Shown here piece after piece: positions 1 through 9,076 of a DNA stretch of 64,000 nt; position 1 is the stretch's first letter; every line of letters starts with the position of its first letter. The stretch is from Arthrobacter sp. (GTDB lineage: Bacteria > Actinomycetota > Actinomycetes > Actinomycetales > Micrococcaceae). Location of the stretch: NCBI GenBank assembly GCA_023264815.1, contig JAHFUZ010000007.1, positions 62,001 to 126,000 on the forward strand. The letters are read 5' to 3'. Made by a program: the position numbers and the translations under genes. The notes under the pieces were generated by a model that was given only the letters and a program-made list of their open reading frames with translations, made no database searches and was not told the origin of the DNA.

Positions 1-527
1 GGGTTCCCGGCCTGCCGGGCAACGCCGAAAGCGCTCCTGGTGACCTGGACGCGGTGGTCCTGGCCGCCGCCGGCTTGGAGCGCATTGGCCGCCTGGACAC
101 CGTCAGCGAATTCTTCGAGACCGATGTGATGCTGCCGGCCCCCGGGCAGGGCTCGCTCGCGATCGAATGCCGGACGGCCGATGCCCCGCGCAGGGCCGGT
201 TCCACCGAAGGTTCCCAAGCAGTCCTGGCACAGGCTTTAGCCGCGCTCAACGACGAGGACACCCGCCTCGCCGTCACGGCGGAACGTGCCGTGCTGGCCC
301 GCCTGGAGGCAGGCTGTGCCGCACCCGTGGGTGCCTTCGCCTACCGCAAGGGCAGCATGCTCCATCTCGAGGCGGCAGTGTGTGCCGTGGATGGCACCAG
401 GACCGTGCGCGAAAAGAAGGCGACAGATGGATTGACGGAAGTCGGTGCCACGTTGCTCGGCATCGAGGTGGCCGAACTCCTGCTCGCCGCCGGCGCCGCG
501 GAGATCGCGGACCTTGCCGCATCCTGA
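1..527 (+). CDS. hemC: Porphobilinogen deaminase (hydroxymethylbilane synthase), 3' part
   Basis: Polymerises four porphobilinogens into hydroxymethylbilane in cytosolic tetrapyrrole synthesis. The frame is already open at base 3, so the N-terminal part lies outside the window and about 175 residues remain. Visible family blocks are DAVVLAAAGLERIGR, then LPAPGQGSLAIECR, then the loop LEAGCAAPVGAFA, whose Cys is the position that carries the dipyrromethane cofactor in the E. coli enzyme. The stop TGA is at 525-527 and the next gene, hemD, begins inside this end, as expected for a translationally coupled heme operon. The assignment rests on the motifs and on the hemD-hemB neighbours. Confidence 0.95.
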   Translation, partial: VPGLPGNAESAPGDLDAVVLAAAGLERIGRLDTVSEFFETDVMLPAPGQGSLAIECRTADAPRRAGSTEGSQAVLAQALAALNDEDTRLAVTAERAVLARLEAGCAAPVGAFAYRKGSMLHLEAAVCAVDGTRTVREKKATDGLTEVGATLLGIEVAELLLAAGAAEIADLAAS

Positions 528-1425
528 CGTCCCGCCCGCAGCCACCGCCGGCGGCCCTGCTGATGATGAGGCCGGCGTCCTGGCGGGCCGGCGCGTCCTG
601 ATCACCAGGAGTGCTGACCGCGCCGGGCCGCTGGCCTCCCTGCTCAGCGGCCTGGGGGCCGAACCGCTGGTGCTGCCGCTCATTGACTTCGAACGGGCCG
701 CGGACCAGCGCTCCCTTGATGCTGCCCTTGACGCGCTGGCCGCCGGTGACTTCGACTGGCTGGTGGTCAGCAGCATCACCACCGTACGCGTGCTCGTGGA
801 AAAGGCGGCCGAGCGCGGAACCACGCCCGCGGCGCTGGTGCCCGCCGGAACGCGTGTGGCCACCATCGGACCGTCCTCACGGCGGATCCTGGAAGCTGTT
901 GGCATCCCCGTGGCGCTGGCCCCCGTGGACACCCAGTCCGCCGAAGGCCTCGTGGAGCTCTGGACCGAAGAATGCGCGCACGTCCTGCTGCCGCAGGCGG
1001 ACATCGCTGCCCCCGGACTGCGTGAGGGACTCGCTGCCCGTGGCTCTGCCGTCACGGCCGTCGTTGCCTACCACACCGTGGATTTCCCGGCCCGGCCGGA
1101 ACTGCGCCTGGACGCGGAACTGCCTGCCGCCGTCGAACCTTCCCCGCACGCAGTGCCCCGGGAGCTGAGCGCGCAGCTCGCCAGGGAAGAGCTCGACGCC
1201 GGGACGCTCGACGCCGTGGTGGCCGCATCTCCCAGCGCCGCGCGCCGGATCGCAGCGACATTGCTGCCGCTGGGCAGCTGCCGCTTCATCGCCATTGGAC
1301 GCCCGACGGCGGCTGAAGCAGCAACGCTGGGCATCCCGGTGGCCGCCACCGCCCAGACACCCACCCCGGACGGCATCGTGGCCGCCCTGGGCACCGTATT
1401 CGCCAACGAAGGGACAACCCGATGA
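514..1425 (+). CDS. hemD: Uroporphyrinogen-III synthase
   Basis: Cyclises hydroxymethylbilane to uroporphyrinogen III with inversion of ring D. The family is poorly conserved. Recognisable are the opening [20 protein letters not shown], a two-lobed length of about 303 residues, the block [16 protein letters not shown] in the first lobe, and [13 protein letters not shown] followed by [20 protein letters not shown] in the second. The frame is open from ATG 445, but that codon lies deep in hemC. I prefer TTG 514, which has GGAG at 500-503 ten bases upstream and a 14-base overlap with hemC. The gene ends in an ATGA overlap with hemB. Start uncertain, function firm from context. Confidence 0.88.
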   Translation: MPHPDVPPAATAGGPADDEAGVLAGRRVLITRSADRAGPLASLLSGLGAEPLVLPLIDFERAADQRSLDAALDALAAGDFDWLVVSSITTVRVLVEKAAERGTTPAALVPAGTRVATIGPSSRRILEAVGIPVALAPVDTQSAEGLVELWTEECAHVLLPQADIAAPGLREGLAARGSAVTAVVAYHTVDFPARPELRLDAELPAAVEPSPHAVPRELSAQLAREELDAGTLDAVVAASPSAARRIAATLLPLGSCRFIAIGRPTAAEAATLGIPVAATAQTPTPDGIVAALGTVFANEGTTR

Positions 1426-2402
1426 GCTTTCCGAACCACCGCCCCCGCCGGCTCCGCACCACCCCCGCCATGCGCCGGCTCACGGCCGAATACCGCCTGG
1501 CACCGGCGGACCTGATCCTGCCGGCGTTCATCCGCGAAGGTATCAGCGAGCCGGCCCCCATCACGTCCATGCCCGGAGTGGTGCAGCACACCACGGAAAC
1601 CCTCAAGCGCGCCGCCGCGGAGGCTGTGGAACTGGGAGTGGGCGGCATCATGCTGTTCGGCATTCCGGCGGTGCGGGATGCCCGCGGCACCGCCTCCCTG
1701 GACCCGGACGGCGTGCTGAACAAGGCCATCCGCGACGTCCGCGCCGAAGTGGGCGATGACCTGGTGATCATGGGCGACCTCTGCCTGGACGAATTCACTG
1801 ACCACGGCCATTGCGGCGTCCTGGACGCTGACGGGTATGTGGATAACGACGCCACCCTGGAGATCTACGGCCAGATGGCCGTCGCCCAGGCTGACGCCGG
1901 CGCGCACGTCCTGGGCCCGTCCGGCATGATGGACGGCCAGATCGCCGTCATCCGCCAGGCACTGGAGGAGTCCGGCCACAAGAACACCGCCATCCTCGCC
2001 TACGCCGCCAAGTACGCGTCAGCGTTCTACGGCCCCTTCCGCGAAGCCGTTGACTCCCAGCTCACCGGCGACCGGCGAACCTACCAGATGGACGCCGCCA
2101 ACCGCCGCGAGGCCATCCTCGAAGTGGAGCTGGACATCGAAGAGGGCGCCGACATGGTCATGGTGAAGCCCGCCATGAGCTACCTGGACATCCTGGCCGA
2201 CGTCGCCGCAATGAGCCCCGTGCCCGTCTCGGCCTACCAGATCTCCGGCGAGTACGCGATGATCGAGGCCGCCGCCGCGAACGGCTGGATCGACCGGCGT
2301 GGCGCCATCATGGAATCTGTTCTGGGCATCAAACGGGCCGGCGCCAACACCGTGCTGACGTACTGGGCCGCCGAGCTCGCCGGCTGGCTCAGGGAATCCT
2401 GA
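1422..2402 (+). CDS. hemB: Delta-aminolevulinic acid dehydratase (porphobilinogen synthase)
   Basis: Condenses two 5-aminolevulinates to porphobilinogen. It has 326 residues, the usual length. The Schiff-base lysines fall at K197 ([12 protein letters not shown]) and K249 ([13 protein letters not shown]). The metal segment is [14 protein letters not shown], with C121, D123 and C131: two Cys of the zinc type but Asp in place of the middle Cys, so it is intermediate between the Cys-rich Zn class and the Asp-rich Mg class. The GTDP-type substrate site and C-terminal [14 protein letters not shown] are intact. ATG 1422 overlaps the hemD stop by four bases, which implies coupling. Confidence 0.97.
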   Translation: MSFPNHRPRRLRTTPAMRRLTAEYRLAPADLILPAFIREGISEPAPITSMPGVVQHTTETLKRAAAEAVELGVGGIMLFGIPAVRDARGTASLDPDGVLNKAIRDVRAEVGDDLVIMGDLCLDEFTDHGHCGVLDADGYVDNDATLEIYGQMAVAQADAGAHVLGPSGMMDGQIAVIRQALEESGHKNTAILAYAAKYASAFYGPFREAVDSQLTGDRRTYQMDAANRREAILEVELDIEEGADMVMVKPAMSYLDILADVAAMSPVPVSAYQISGEYAMIEAAAANGWIDRRGAIMESVLGIKRAGANTVLTYWAAELAGWLRES

Positions 2403-2453
2403 CAGGGGGACTTCCAGCGGGAGGGGAATGATTCCGGCAGCCCGGACGTTTGA

Positions 2454-3578
2454 ATGCGTATGCATGAAAACAGCGAGCTTTCCGGAACCACTCCGTCAAC
2501 CCTGGCCAACCCCACCGCGCCCGTCCCGGCCAATACCATCCTGCTGGGTGTCAGCACTTTCGGCGATGTGGACCTCGCCCCCGACGGCACCCCCAAGCAC
2601 CATGCCCTGGTGCTGCGGCAGGTGGTGGAACAGGCCAAGGTGGCAGACGCCGTCGGCCTCCACTCCTTTGGCGTGGGGGAGCACCACCGCAAGGACTTCG
2701 CCGTCAGCGCGCCGGATGTCGTGCTGGCGGCCATCGCCACGGCCACGGAAAACATCCGGCTCGGCAGCGCTGTCACGGTCCTGAGCTCGGACGATCCCAT
2801 CCGGGTCTTCCAGCGCTTTGCGACGCTCGACGCCGTCTCGAACGGCCGTGCCGAAGTGATCCTGGGCCGGGGCTCCTTCACGGAGTCCTTCCCGCTCTTC
2901 GGCCAGGACCTCGCGGACTACGATGTGCTGTTCGAAGAGAAGCTGGACCTCTACGACCGCGTGCGCTCCCAAAACCCCGTCAACTGGGACGGGCGCACCC
3001 GGGCAGGGCTCCGCGGCCAGATGGTCTACCCGCATGTGGAAGGCCGCCTGCTGCCCACCTGGATCGGTGTGGGCGGATCACCGCAGTCAGTGGTCCGCAC
3101 CGCCTCCTACGGCTACCCGATGGTCCTGGCCATCATTGGCGGCGAGCCGGAACGCTTCCGCCCCTACGCCGACCTGTTCCGCCGCACCCTGGCCGAAGCC
3201 GGCAAGGAACCGCAGGCGTTGTCCGTGCACTCACCGGGATACGTTGCCGAGACGGACGAGCAGGCGCTGGAGGAGTACTACCCGCACTGGCTCGCCGTGC
3301 GGAACAAGCTCGGTGCGGAGCGCGGCTGGGGCCCGGCAGGGCGCGGCGAGTTCGAAGCCGCCGCGGATGAGGACGGCGCCCTGTTCATCGGCTCCCCGGA
3401 AACGGTGGCCGCGAAGGTGGTCCGGCTGAAGGGCACCCTGGGCGCGGACCGGTTTGAGATGAAATACAGCAGCGGCACGCTGCCCCATGAGCAGATGATG
3501 CGCTCGATTGAACTGTTTGGTTCCAAGGTGGCGCCTCTTGTCGCAGACCGCCTGTCGGATATGCCCGCGCGCCGCTGA
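2454..3578 (+). CDS. LLM-class flavin-dependent oxidoreductase
   Basis: A 374-residue luciferase-like monooxygenase (TIM barrel using FMN or F420). Seen: [13 protein letters not shown] at the first strand, [20 protein letters not shown] (the conserved GVGEHH block), [20 protein letters not shown] and [20 protein letters not shown], all typical of the family. Substrate cannot be read from sequence. It sits between hemB and hemL, in the same direction, with a 51-base gap after hemB, so it may be cotranscribed with the heme genes. ATG 2454 is followed by another ATG at 2460 and either may be used. A strong hairpin lies directly after the stop. Confidence 0.85.
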   Translation: MRMHENSELSGTTPSTLANPTAPVPANTILLGVSTFGDVDLAPDGTPKHHALVLRQVVEQAKVADAVGLHSFGVGEHHRKDFAVSAPDVVLAAIATATENIRLGSAVTVLSSDDPIRVFQRFATLDAVSNGRAEVILGRGSFTESFPLFGQDLADYDVLFEEKLDLYDRVRSQNPVNWDGRTRAGLRGQMVYPHVEGRLLPTWIGVGGSPQSVVRTASYGYPMVLAIIGGEPERFRPYADLFRRTLAEAGKEPQALSVHSPGYVAETDEQALEEYYPHWLAVRNKLGAERGWGPAGRGEFEAAADEDGALFIGSPETVAAKVVRLKGTLGADRFEMKYSSGTLPHEQMMRSIELFGSKVAPLVADRLSDMPARR

Positions 3579-3579
3579 T

Positions 3580-3600
3580 GCTCCGGGGAAGCCCCGGAGC
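3580..3600 (+). terminator. Perfect 9-bp hairpin between the flavoprotein gene and hemL
   Basis: GCTCCGGGG (3580-3588), loop AAG, CCCCGGAGC (3592-3600). It begins two bases after the stop codon and ends 52 bases before hemL. No T run follows, so it may be a Rho-assisted or partial terminator, or an mRNA-end stabiliser. Confidence 0.5.
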
Positions 3601-3652
3601 CCGCGCGTGGCGTGGGCTCCGGCGGCCACCGCGGGGATGGGAGAATAGGGGC

Positions 3653-4972
3653 ATGACTCGTTCCAATGCCCTCTTTGCCCGTGCCCAGACCCTGATGCCA
3701 GGCGGCGTCAACTCGCCCGTCCGGGCTTTCGGATCGGTAGGGGGGACGCCGCGGTTCATGGTTTCCGCCAAGGGTCCGTACCTCACGGACGCCGACGGCA
3801 CCGAATACGTGGACCTGGTCTGCTCCTGGGGCCCGGCGCTCCTGGGCCATGCCCACCCTGCCGTCCTCGAGGCCGTCCACGCAGCTGTTGACCGGGGACT
3901 CTCCTTCGGTGCCTCCACACCGGATGAAGCCAACCTCGCGGCCATCGTGCAGGAGCGTGTGCCGGCCGCCGAGCGCGTCCGGATGGTGTCCACGGGGACT
4001 GAGGCCACCATGACGGCGGTCCGCCTGGCCCGCGGTTTCACCGGCCGGAACCTTATTATCAAGTTTGCCGGCTGCTACCACGGCCACCTGGACGGGCTGC
4101 TGGCCGCCGCCGGCTCGGGTGTTGCCACCCTGGCGCTGCCCGGCTCCGCCGGCGTCACCGAAGCCACGGCTGCCGAGACCCTGGTCCTGCCGTACAACGA
4201 CCTCGCCGCCGTGGAAGCTGCCTTCGCGGCCCACGGCCCCAACATCGCTGCCGTGATCACCGAGGCCGCGCCGGCCAATATGGGCGTTGTCACTCCGGGG
4301 GAGGGCTTCAACCTGGGGCTTTCCCGCATCACCCGCGAGCATGGCGCCCTGCTGATCCTGGATGAGGTCCTGACCGGGTTCCGCACCGGATACTCGGGCT
4401 ACTGGGGCCTCACCGGCGGCGCACCTGACGCCGCAGAGCCGTGGACCCCGGACCTGCTCACCTTCGGCAAGGTCATTGGCGGAGGAATGCCGACGGCGGC
4501 CCTCGCCGGGCGTGCCGACGTCATGGACTACCTGGCACCCCTCGGCCCGGTCTACCAGGCCGGCACGCTCTCCGGAAACCCCGTGGCCATGGCCGCTGGC
4601 GTGGCCACCCTGACCCATGCCACCCGCGATGTCTACTCCTTCGTGGACACCCGGTCGCTGGAACTGTCCTCGGCCGTGTCCGAAGCGCTGGACGGCGCCG
4701 GCGTGGACCACTCCATCCAGTTCGCCGGGAACCTCTTCTCGGTGGCCTTCGGAACCTCCGCGAACGGCGTGCACAACTACGCAGATGCCCAGGCCCAGGA
4801 AGCCTTCCGGTATGCGCCGTTCTTCCACTCCATGCTGGACTCCGGCGTCTACCTGCCGCCCTCCGTGTTCGAAGCCTGGTTCCTCTCCGCGGCGCACGAC
4901 GACACCGCCATGAACCGGATCTTCGATGCCCTCCCGGCCGCCGCCAAAGCCGCCGCAGCCGCACAGCCATAG
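3653..4972 (+). CDS. hemL: Glutamate-1-semialdehyde 2,1-aminomutase
   Basis: PLP enzyme that isomerises glutamate-1-semialdehyde to 5-aminolevulinate, the precursor used by HemB. The 439 residues start [20 protein letters not shown], the characteristic family opening. Further blocks are [45 protein letters not shown] and [17 protein letters not shown], where K273 is the PLP lysine. The frame is open back to 3578, but ATG 3653 matches the family N-terminus and has AGGGG just upstream. GAGAAT six bases before the ATG could alternatively be a -10 box of a leaderless transcript. The C5 pathway fits a hem cluster lacking hemA of the Shemin type. Confidence 0.96.
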   Translation: MTRSNALFARAQTLMPGGVNSPVRAFGSVGGTPRFMVSAKGPYLTDADGTEYVDLVCSWGPALLGHAHPAVLEAVHAAVDRGLSFGASTPDEANLAAIVQERVPAAERVRMVSTGTEATMTAVRLARGFTGRNLIIKFAGCYHGHLDGLLAAAGSGVATLALPGSAGVTEATAAETLVLPYNDLAAVEAAFAAHGPNIAAVITEAAPANMGVVTPGEGFNLGLSRITREHGALLILDEVLTGFRTGYSGYWGLTGGAPDAAEPWTPDLLTFGKVIGGGMPTAALAGRADVMDYLAPLGPVYQAGTLSGNPVAMAAGVATLTHATRDVYSFVDTRSLELSSAVSEALDGAGVDHSIQFAGNLFSVAFGTSANGVHNYADAQAQEAFRYAPFFHSMLDSGVYLPPSVFEAWFLSAAHDDTAMNRIFDALPAAAKAAAAAQP

Positions 4973-5004
4973 GGCCGCCGTCGGGCGTTAGCCCACGCGA
5001 GAGC

Positions 5005-5047
5005 GCACTTCGCGGCAATGCCCCCGCCTGGCATTGCCGCGAAGTGC
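5005..5047. repeat. 18-bp perfect inverted repeat downstream of hemL
   Basis: Arms GCACTTCGCGGCAATGCC (5005-5022) and its exact reverse complement (5030-5047), loop CCCGCCT. It stands alone in the hemL 3' region, is unlike the A/T-tailed terminator that follows at 5072, and has no T run of its own. It may be a REP-like extragenic palindrome or a transcript-end structure. Confidence 0.7.
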
Positions 5048-5071
5048 CCACTCGGTGGTGGATTTAACAAG

Positions 5072-5113
5072 AAATCCCCGCCGCCCGGACAAATTTCCGG
5101 GCGGCGGGGATTT
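5072..5113. terminator. Bidirectional intrinsic terminator between hemL and the amino-acid ABC operon
   Basis: Arms AAATCCCCGCCGCCCGG (5072-5088) and CCGGGCGGCGGGGATTT (5097-5113), 17 perfect pairs with an 8-base loop. A T run follows on the plus strand (TTTT from 5111) and the A tract gives a T-rich tail on the minus strand, so it can end hemL from the left and the convergent ABC operon from the right. Confidence 0.9.
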
Positions 5114-5126
5114 TCTGTAGCGGCGC

Positions 5127-5864
5127 TTAGAGGACGTCCGAGAGGAAGCCCTTCAGGCGGTCGGTTTCCGGGGCGCTGAAGATTTTCTCGGGAGGTCCCG
5201 ATTCCACCACAACGCCCGCGTCCATGAAGGTCACGGTGTCCGAGACGTTGCGGGAGAAGCCCATTTCGTGGGTCACCACCACCATGGTCATGCCGCCCTT
5301 GGCGAGATCGGTCATCAGCGCCAGGACACCCTTGACCAGCTCAGGGTCCAGCGCCGAGGTGGCCTCGTCAAAGAACATCACCTCGGGCTTCATGGCCAAT
5401 GCGCGGGCAATGGCGACACGCTGCATCTGGCCGCCGGAGAGGTTGGCGGGCCGCACATCAGCCTTGTGCTTCAGGCCCACCAGGTCCAGCTGCTCCAGGG
5501 CTTCGGCGCGGGCCTGGTCCTTGGGCAGCTTGCGGAGCTTGCGCAGCGCCAGCGAAACGTTCTCCACCACCGTCTTGTGCGGGAAGAGGTTGAACTGCTG
5601 GAACACCATGCCGATCCGCTGCCGCAGCTCGTCCGGGTTGTCCTTCAGGACGGACCGGCCGTCCAGCAGGATGTCGCCCTGGTCCGGTTCAATCAGGCGG
5701 TTCATGACCCGCAGGAGGGTGGACTTCCCCGAGCCGGAAGGGCCGATGACCGAAGCCGTGGTGCCCTTCTCCACGTGGAGATCAATTCCGCGCAGCACAT
5801 GGTTGTGCCCGAACGAAAGGTGCAGATTCTTGCCGGTCAGGGTTCCGGAAGTAAATTCCGTCAT
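5127..5864 (-). CDS. Polar amino-acid ABC transporter, ATP-binding protein
   Basis: Cytoplasmic ATPase of a GlnQ/HisP-type importer, 245 residues. Walker A is GPSGSGKST, the Q-loop region is [19 protein letters not shown], the signature is [15 protein letters not shown] and Walker B is [16 protein letters not shown], followed by the H-loop [14 protein letters not shown]. It is the last gene of a minus-strand trio: its ATG overlaps the permease stop by four bases. The substrate is probably glutamine, glutamate or another polar amino acid by family, but it cannot be fixed from the sequence. The terminator at 5072-5113 lies 14 bases after the stop. Confidence 0.95.
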   Translation of the reverse strand: MTEFTSGTLTGKNLHLSFGHNHVLRGIDLHVEKGTTASVIGPSGSGKSTLLRVMNRLIEPDQGDILLDGRSVLKDNPDELRQRIGMVFQQFNLFPHKTVVENVSLALRKLRKLPKDQARAEALEQLDLVGLKHKADVRPANLSGGQMQRVAIARALAMKPEVMFFDEATSALDPELVKGVLALMTDLAKGGMTMVVVTHEMGFSRNVSDTVTFMDAGVVVESGPPEKIFSAPETDRLKGFLSDVL

Positions 5865-6625
5865 GCCTGTGCCCCCTTGCCGATAGGTGCTGCCAGCTCG
5901 TCCGGTTCCTTCTTCTCCGGCCGGCCCGTCCGGAGCCGGTTGTCGATGAAGTTCACGAAGTGGGTCAGCGGGACGGTCAGAATCAGGTACAGAATGCCGG
6001 CAGCCACCAGCGGGGAAAGGTTCCCCGTGTTGGCCATGGCATCATTACCGATCCGGAAGATCTCGCGGTCCGAAGACGCCAGGCCGAGCATAAACACCAG
6101 CGAGGAATCCTTGAGCAGCGAAATGAACTGGTTCACCAGTGCCGGAAGCACCCGGCGGATGCCCTGCGGCACCACCACCAGGCGCATCGAGCTGCCGTAG
6201 CTGAAGCCCAGTGCGCGCGAGGCCTCCAGTTGGCCTTTCTCCACGCTCTGGATGCCGGAGCGGAAGATCTCACCGATGTAGGCGCCGGCGATCAGGGTCA
6301 GCGCCAGGATGCCGAGCGGATAGGGGTTGCGCGATCCGGTGATTTCCCGGGCGATGGGGCTGAGCCCAATGCCGATTACCAGAATCACGAGGATGGCCGG
6401 AAGCCCCCGGAACAGGTCGGTGTAGATTCTTGCCGCCCACCGGGCTGCCGGATTCCGGGAGATGCCCATCAGGGCCAGCAACAGCCCCAGCAGCGAGCCG
6501 AGAATGCCCGAGGCCACCGCCAAAACCAGGGTGTTGGGCAGGCCCACCATAAGCAGGGACGGAATGACCTTCGCCATTTCCTCCCAGTTGAGGAAAGTAT
6601 CACCAAGCTGTTCCAGGAGATCCAT
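5861..6625 (-). CDS. Polar amino-acid ABC transporter, permease
   Basis: Membrane subunit of the importer, 254 residues from the start chosen here. It has about five hydrophobic segments (for example [21 protein letters not shown] and [16 protein letters not shown]) and the EAA-type coupling loop [32 protein letters not shown], which is the HisM/GlnP family hallmark. The frame is open up to 6736, but the residues above 6625 do not resemble permeases. ATG 6625 lies 17 bases after the stop of the binding-protein gene. No clear Shine-Dalgarno is visible there, which fits translational coupling. Confidence 0.93.
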   Translation of the reverse strand: MDLLEQLGDTFLNWEEMAKVIPSLLMVGLPNTLVLAVASGILGSLLGLLLALMGISRNPAARWAARIYTDLFRGLPAILVILVIGIGLSPIAREITGSRNPYPLGILALTLIAGAYIGEIFRSGIQSVEKGQLEASRALGFSYGSSMRLVVVPQGIRRVLPALVNQFISLLKDSSLVFMLGLASSDREIFRIGNDAMANTGNLSPLVAAGILYLILTVPLTHFVNFIDNRLRTGRPEKKEPDELAAPIGKGAQA

Positions 6626-6642
6626 GGAGGATGCGGCCCGGG

Positions 6643-7578
6643 TCAGCTCTGGGGAACCGAAGCAGCCTTGCTGCCCGGCTTCCAGTCGGCGGGGGTCTCG
6701 CGGTCCGGGTACCACTCCTTGGTCAGCTTGGACCACGTGCCGTCAGCAATAACAGCGTCCAGGCCCGAGTTGAGGGCGTCGATCAGGGCCTTGTTGTCCT
6801 TGTTCACGGCGTAGGCCGTGAAGTTCTGGGTGTTGACCACGGACTCGGCGATGACGGTGCCGTCGCCCTCCTTGACCTGGCCGGTGGCCTGCTGCGACGG
6901 GGCTACCCAGGCGTCAATCTGGCCGTTGCGTACGTTGGCGTACACGGTGGCGTAGTCCGGGAAGCGGACCGGCTCCAGCTTGAGCGTGTTCGTGACGTAG
7001 TCGTCCTGGACGGTGCCCTGCACCACGCCGATGCGGACGTCGGCGTTGAGGTCCTTGAACCCCTTGACGTCGCTGTCGGTCTTGGCAACCACAGCCATGA
7101 AGCCGAAGTCGTAGCCGTTGGTGAACCCGACGTTTGCGCGCCGGGCGTCGGTGGTGGAGATGGAGGAGGAGCCGACGTCGAACTGCTTGGTCTGGACCTG
7201 GGACAGCAGCGCCGAGAAGTCAGTGGCGACGAATTCAACCTCAAGGCCCAGCTTGCCGGCAATGGCGCGCAAGAGCTCGTTGTCATAGCCGGTGAACTTG
7301 CCGGACGGGTCGATGAAGATGTTCGGCGGCGCGTCGGAGAGCGTGCCAACCTCAAGCTTTCCTTCGGAGTTCAGGCCCAGCTTGGTCTTGTCGATCTGGT
7401 CAATCGGAGTCACGGTGGCGGTGGTGTACTTGTCCAGCGTCTGCTTGTCGCTGCCGGCCAGCGCGTCGGTGGGGCTGCCGGCGGGCTGGGCCGTGCCCGA
7501 GCCGCAGGCCGCCAGCGAGACAGCCAAAGCCACCGCTACAGGAACGGTGGCCAGCCACTTCATGGCTTTAGTCTTCAT
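6643..7578 (-). CDS. Amino-acid ABC transporter substrate-binding lipoprotein
   Basis: Family 3 solute-binding protein, 311 residues, anchored outside the membrane. The signal peptide MKTKAMKWLATVPVAVALAV ends in the lipobox LAAC with C25 as the lipidated residue. The mature part shows LGLNSEGKLEVGTLSDAPP, FIDPSGKFTGYDNELLRAIAGKLGLEVEF and GVVQGTVQDDYV, the usual SBP_bac_3 blocks. It is the first gene of the operon, followed by permease and ATPase, so the binding protein is made first and probably most. The ligand is inferred as a polar amino acid only from family membership. Confidence 0.94.
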   Translation of the reverse strand: MKTKAMKWLATVPVAVALAVSLAACGSGTAQPAGSPTDALAGSDKQTLDKYTTATVTPIDQIDKTKLGLNSEGKLEVGTLSDAPPNIFIDPSGKFTGYDNELLRAIAGKLGLEVEFVATDFSALLSQVQTKQFDVGSSSISTTDARRANVGFTNGYDFGFMAVVAKTDSDVKGFKDLNADVRIGVVQGTVQDDYVTNTLKLEPVRFPDYATVYANVRNGQIDAWVAPSQQATGQVKEGDGTVIAESVVNTQNFTAYAVNKDNKALIDALNSGLDAVIADGTWSKLTKEWYPDRETPADWKPGSKAASVPQS

Positions 7579-7885
7579 GAGGTAGTCACTTTCATCTGAG
7601 TCATAAGTTCAACCGGGCCGGAGAGGCTGCGCGAGTGGCGTCTGGAGCCGTGCTCCCAGACTGCCGGCCGGCCGGGGCGGGAATACCGCAGAACTTAATC
7701 ATCTCATTTCCGGCATTCTGGCGATTCCGCCGAATGTACGAGTGATGGTAGAGGCCATATGCCGAATTTATGGCGGCCAAGAAGGTGCACTTAACGTTTG
7801 GTGAACGGAAGTTGTCTACTGGACCGAATCGGGAATTTCGTTGGAGGCTGCTCAGCGGCCCTCGCCGGTTGTGAGTTAGCTCTCG
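7579..7885. other. 307-base intergenic region upstream of the amino-acid ABC operon
   Basis: No convincing gene. It separates two minus-strand genes, so it must hold the promoter of the ABC operon, but I see no single strong -35/-10 pair. It is AT-richer around 7695-7800 and contains GCCATA...TATGGC half-sites near 7755-7777, a possible operator. A short plus-strand frame at 7798-7998 overlaps the exonuclease gene and has no family features. Confidence 0.4.
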
Positions 7886-8596
7886 CTAGAACTCGCCGCG
7901 GCTGGCATCCTCTGGAGGCAGGACGGGCCATTCGCCTTCAATCACGGCTGTGGGTTTGGTCTTTCGCAGGTAGTTCTGGAAGTCGGCGGCCTGGCTGACG
8001 GCCCAGTCCTTCTGCAGTTCATGCAGCTGGCTGGCCGGCATCTTGAGCTTGGGGAATTTGATGGCCATGGCATCCAGCATCCGGAGCGTGGCCAGGGCGT
8101 CCGCGGCCGAGGTGTGGGCGTTGTCCAGGCTGATGCCGTACTCATCGCACAGCGCCGTCAGCGTTCGCTTGCCCTTCCGGTACCGGTCCACCTGCTTGTT
8201 CATGATGTACGGATCCAGGACGGGAAACCGGGTGAGCTGCCGGACACCGTAGCGGGCGGACTCGGCAGCGAGCACCGTGAAGTCATAGCTGGCATTGAAT
8301 GCGATGACCGGAATGCCGGCGTCGAAGAGTTCCTGCAGGACCGTGGCGAGCTCCCCGGTGACTTCCGCGGCCGGACGCCCCTCGCGCCGCGCCTGCTCAG
8401 TGGTGATGCCGTGCACATCGCTTGCCTCGGTGGGGATTTCCACGCCCGGGTCGGCGAGCCATTCGTGTTCCTTGATCACGTCCCCCTTGTGGTCCACCAC
8501 CGTAACCGACGCCGTGACGATGCGGGCGGCCCGCGAATTCCGTCCGGTGGTTTCGAGGTCGAAGGCTGCGCGGGGGAGGGTGTTCCAGGTGGTCAT
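7886..8596 (-). CDS. DnaQ-like 3'-5' exonuclease (DEDDh)
   Basis: A 236-residue exonuclease of the DNA polymerase III epsilon superfamily. The four acidic motifs are visible: AFDLETTGRNSRAARIVT (ExoI, Asp and Glu), SDVHGITTEQAR, FNASYDFTVLAAE (ExoII) and NAHTSAADALATLRML (ExoIII with His five residues before the Asp, so DEDDh). There is no polymerase, BRCT or GIY-YIG domain, so it is a stand-alone exonuclease, perhaps in repair or RNA degradation. It is divergent from the alkyltransferase-like gene at 8660 with a 63-base gap. Confidence 0.9.
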   Translation of the reverse strand: MTTWNTLPRAAFDLETTGRNSRAARIVTASVTVVDHKGDVIKEHEWLADPGVEIPTEASDVHGITTEQARREGRPAAEVTGELATVLQELFDAGIPVIAFNASYDFTVLAAESARYGVRQLTRFPVLDPYIMNKQVDRYRKGKRTLTALCDEYGISLDNAHTSAADALATLRMLDAMAIKFPKLKMPASQLHELQKDWAVSQAADFQNYLRKTKPTAVIEGEWPVLPPEDASRGEF

Positions 8597-8647
8597 GCTT
8601 CAACGCTACCGTCCGGCACTGACAGGATCCGGGAGCGCCACTGCGGC

Positions 8648-8653
8648 TACTCT
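8648..8653 (+). promoter_or_regulatory. Candidate -10 box, leaderless start of the ATL gene
   Basis: TACTCT lies exactly six bases before ATG 8660. No Shine-Dalgarno is present. A -35 is not obvious. Confidence 0.4.
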
Positions 8654-8659
8654 GGATCC

Positions 8660-9076
8660 ATGCGGATTGAGTACGTCGAGGCGGTGCTGGCGGTGGTTGA
8701 GCTGGTTCCGTCCGGGACCGCACTGGCCTACGGGGACGTGGCCGAACTGCTGGGAACCGGCGGCCCCCGCCAGGTTGGCCGGGTGATGAGCCACTACGGC
8801 AGCTCGGTTCCCTGGTGGCGGATCCTGAAGTCCAGCGGGCACGGGCCGGACGGGCATGAAGCCGATGCCCTCCACCATTACCTGCAGGAAGGGACCCCGT
8901 TGCTGGGCCATCCGGAGGAGTTCCTGCGCACCGGTGAGGGCCGCTGGCGGGTGGACCTGATGGCGGCGCGCTGGGCACCGTCCGAGGACGACTTCGACAG
9001 GATCGACGCCATTGCCGGGCACCTGGAAGTGCGGCTGCACAGATTGTCAGTGGCTGATGATGGAATGTCTGTGTGA
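8660..9076 (+). CDS. Alkyltransferase-like (MGMT-family) DNA-binding protein
   Basis: A 138-residue relative of O6-methylguanine methyltransferase. The HTH segment GDVAELLGTGGPRQVGRVMSHYG is followed by VPWWRILKSSG, where the catalytic PCHR of true MGMT is replaced by PWWR. It is therefore expected to bind alkylated bases and flag them, not to transfer the alkyl group (known for ATL proteins). The frame is open far upstream to 8021, but that part is antisense to the exonuclease; ATG 8660 gives the family N-terminus. Its GTGA end overlaps adnA, placing it at the head of the adnAB operon, as Rv3204 is near adnAB in M. tuberculosis. Confidence 0.85.
   Translation: MRIEYVEAVLAVVELVPSGTALAYGDVAELLGTGGPRQVGRVMSHYGSSVPWWRILKSSGHGPDGHEADALHHYLQEGTPLLGHPEEFLRTGEGRWRVDLMAARWAPSEDDFDRIDAIAGHLEVRLHRLSVADDGMSV

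Noticed and set aside
3278..4897. 539-codon minus-strand frame opposite hemL
   Set aside because: Opposite a complete hemL with PLP lysine and family start; no motifs or ribosome site.
7798..7998. Small plus-strand frame after the exonuclease gene
   Set aside because: No Shine-Dalgarno, overlaps a real gene on the other strand, sequence without features.
8021..8659. Upstream extension of the ATL frame through the exonuclease gene
   Set aside because: The added residues are antisense to the DEDDh exonuclease and unlike any MGMT family N-terminus.
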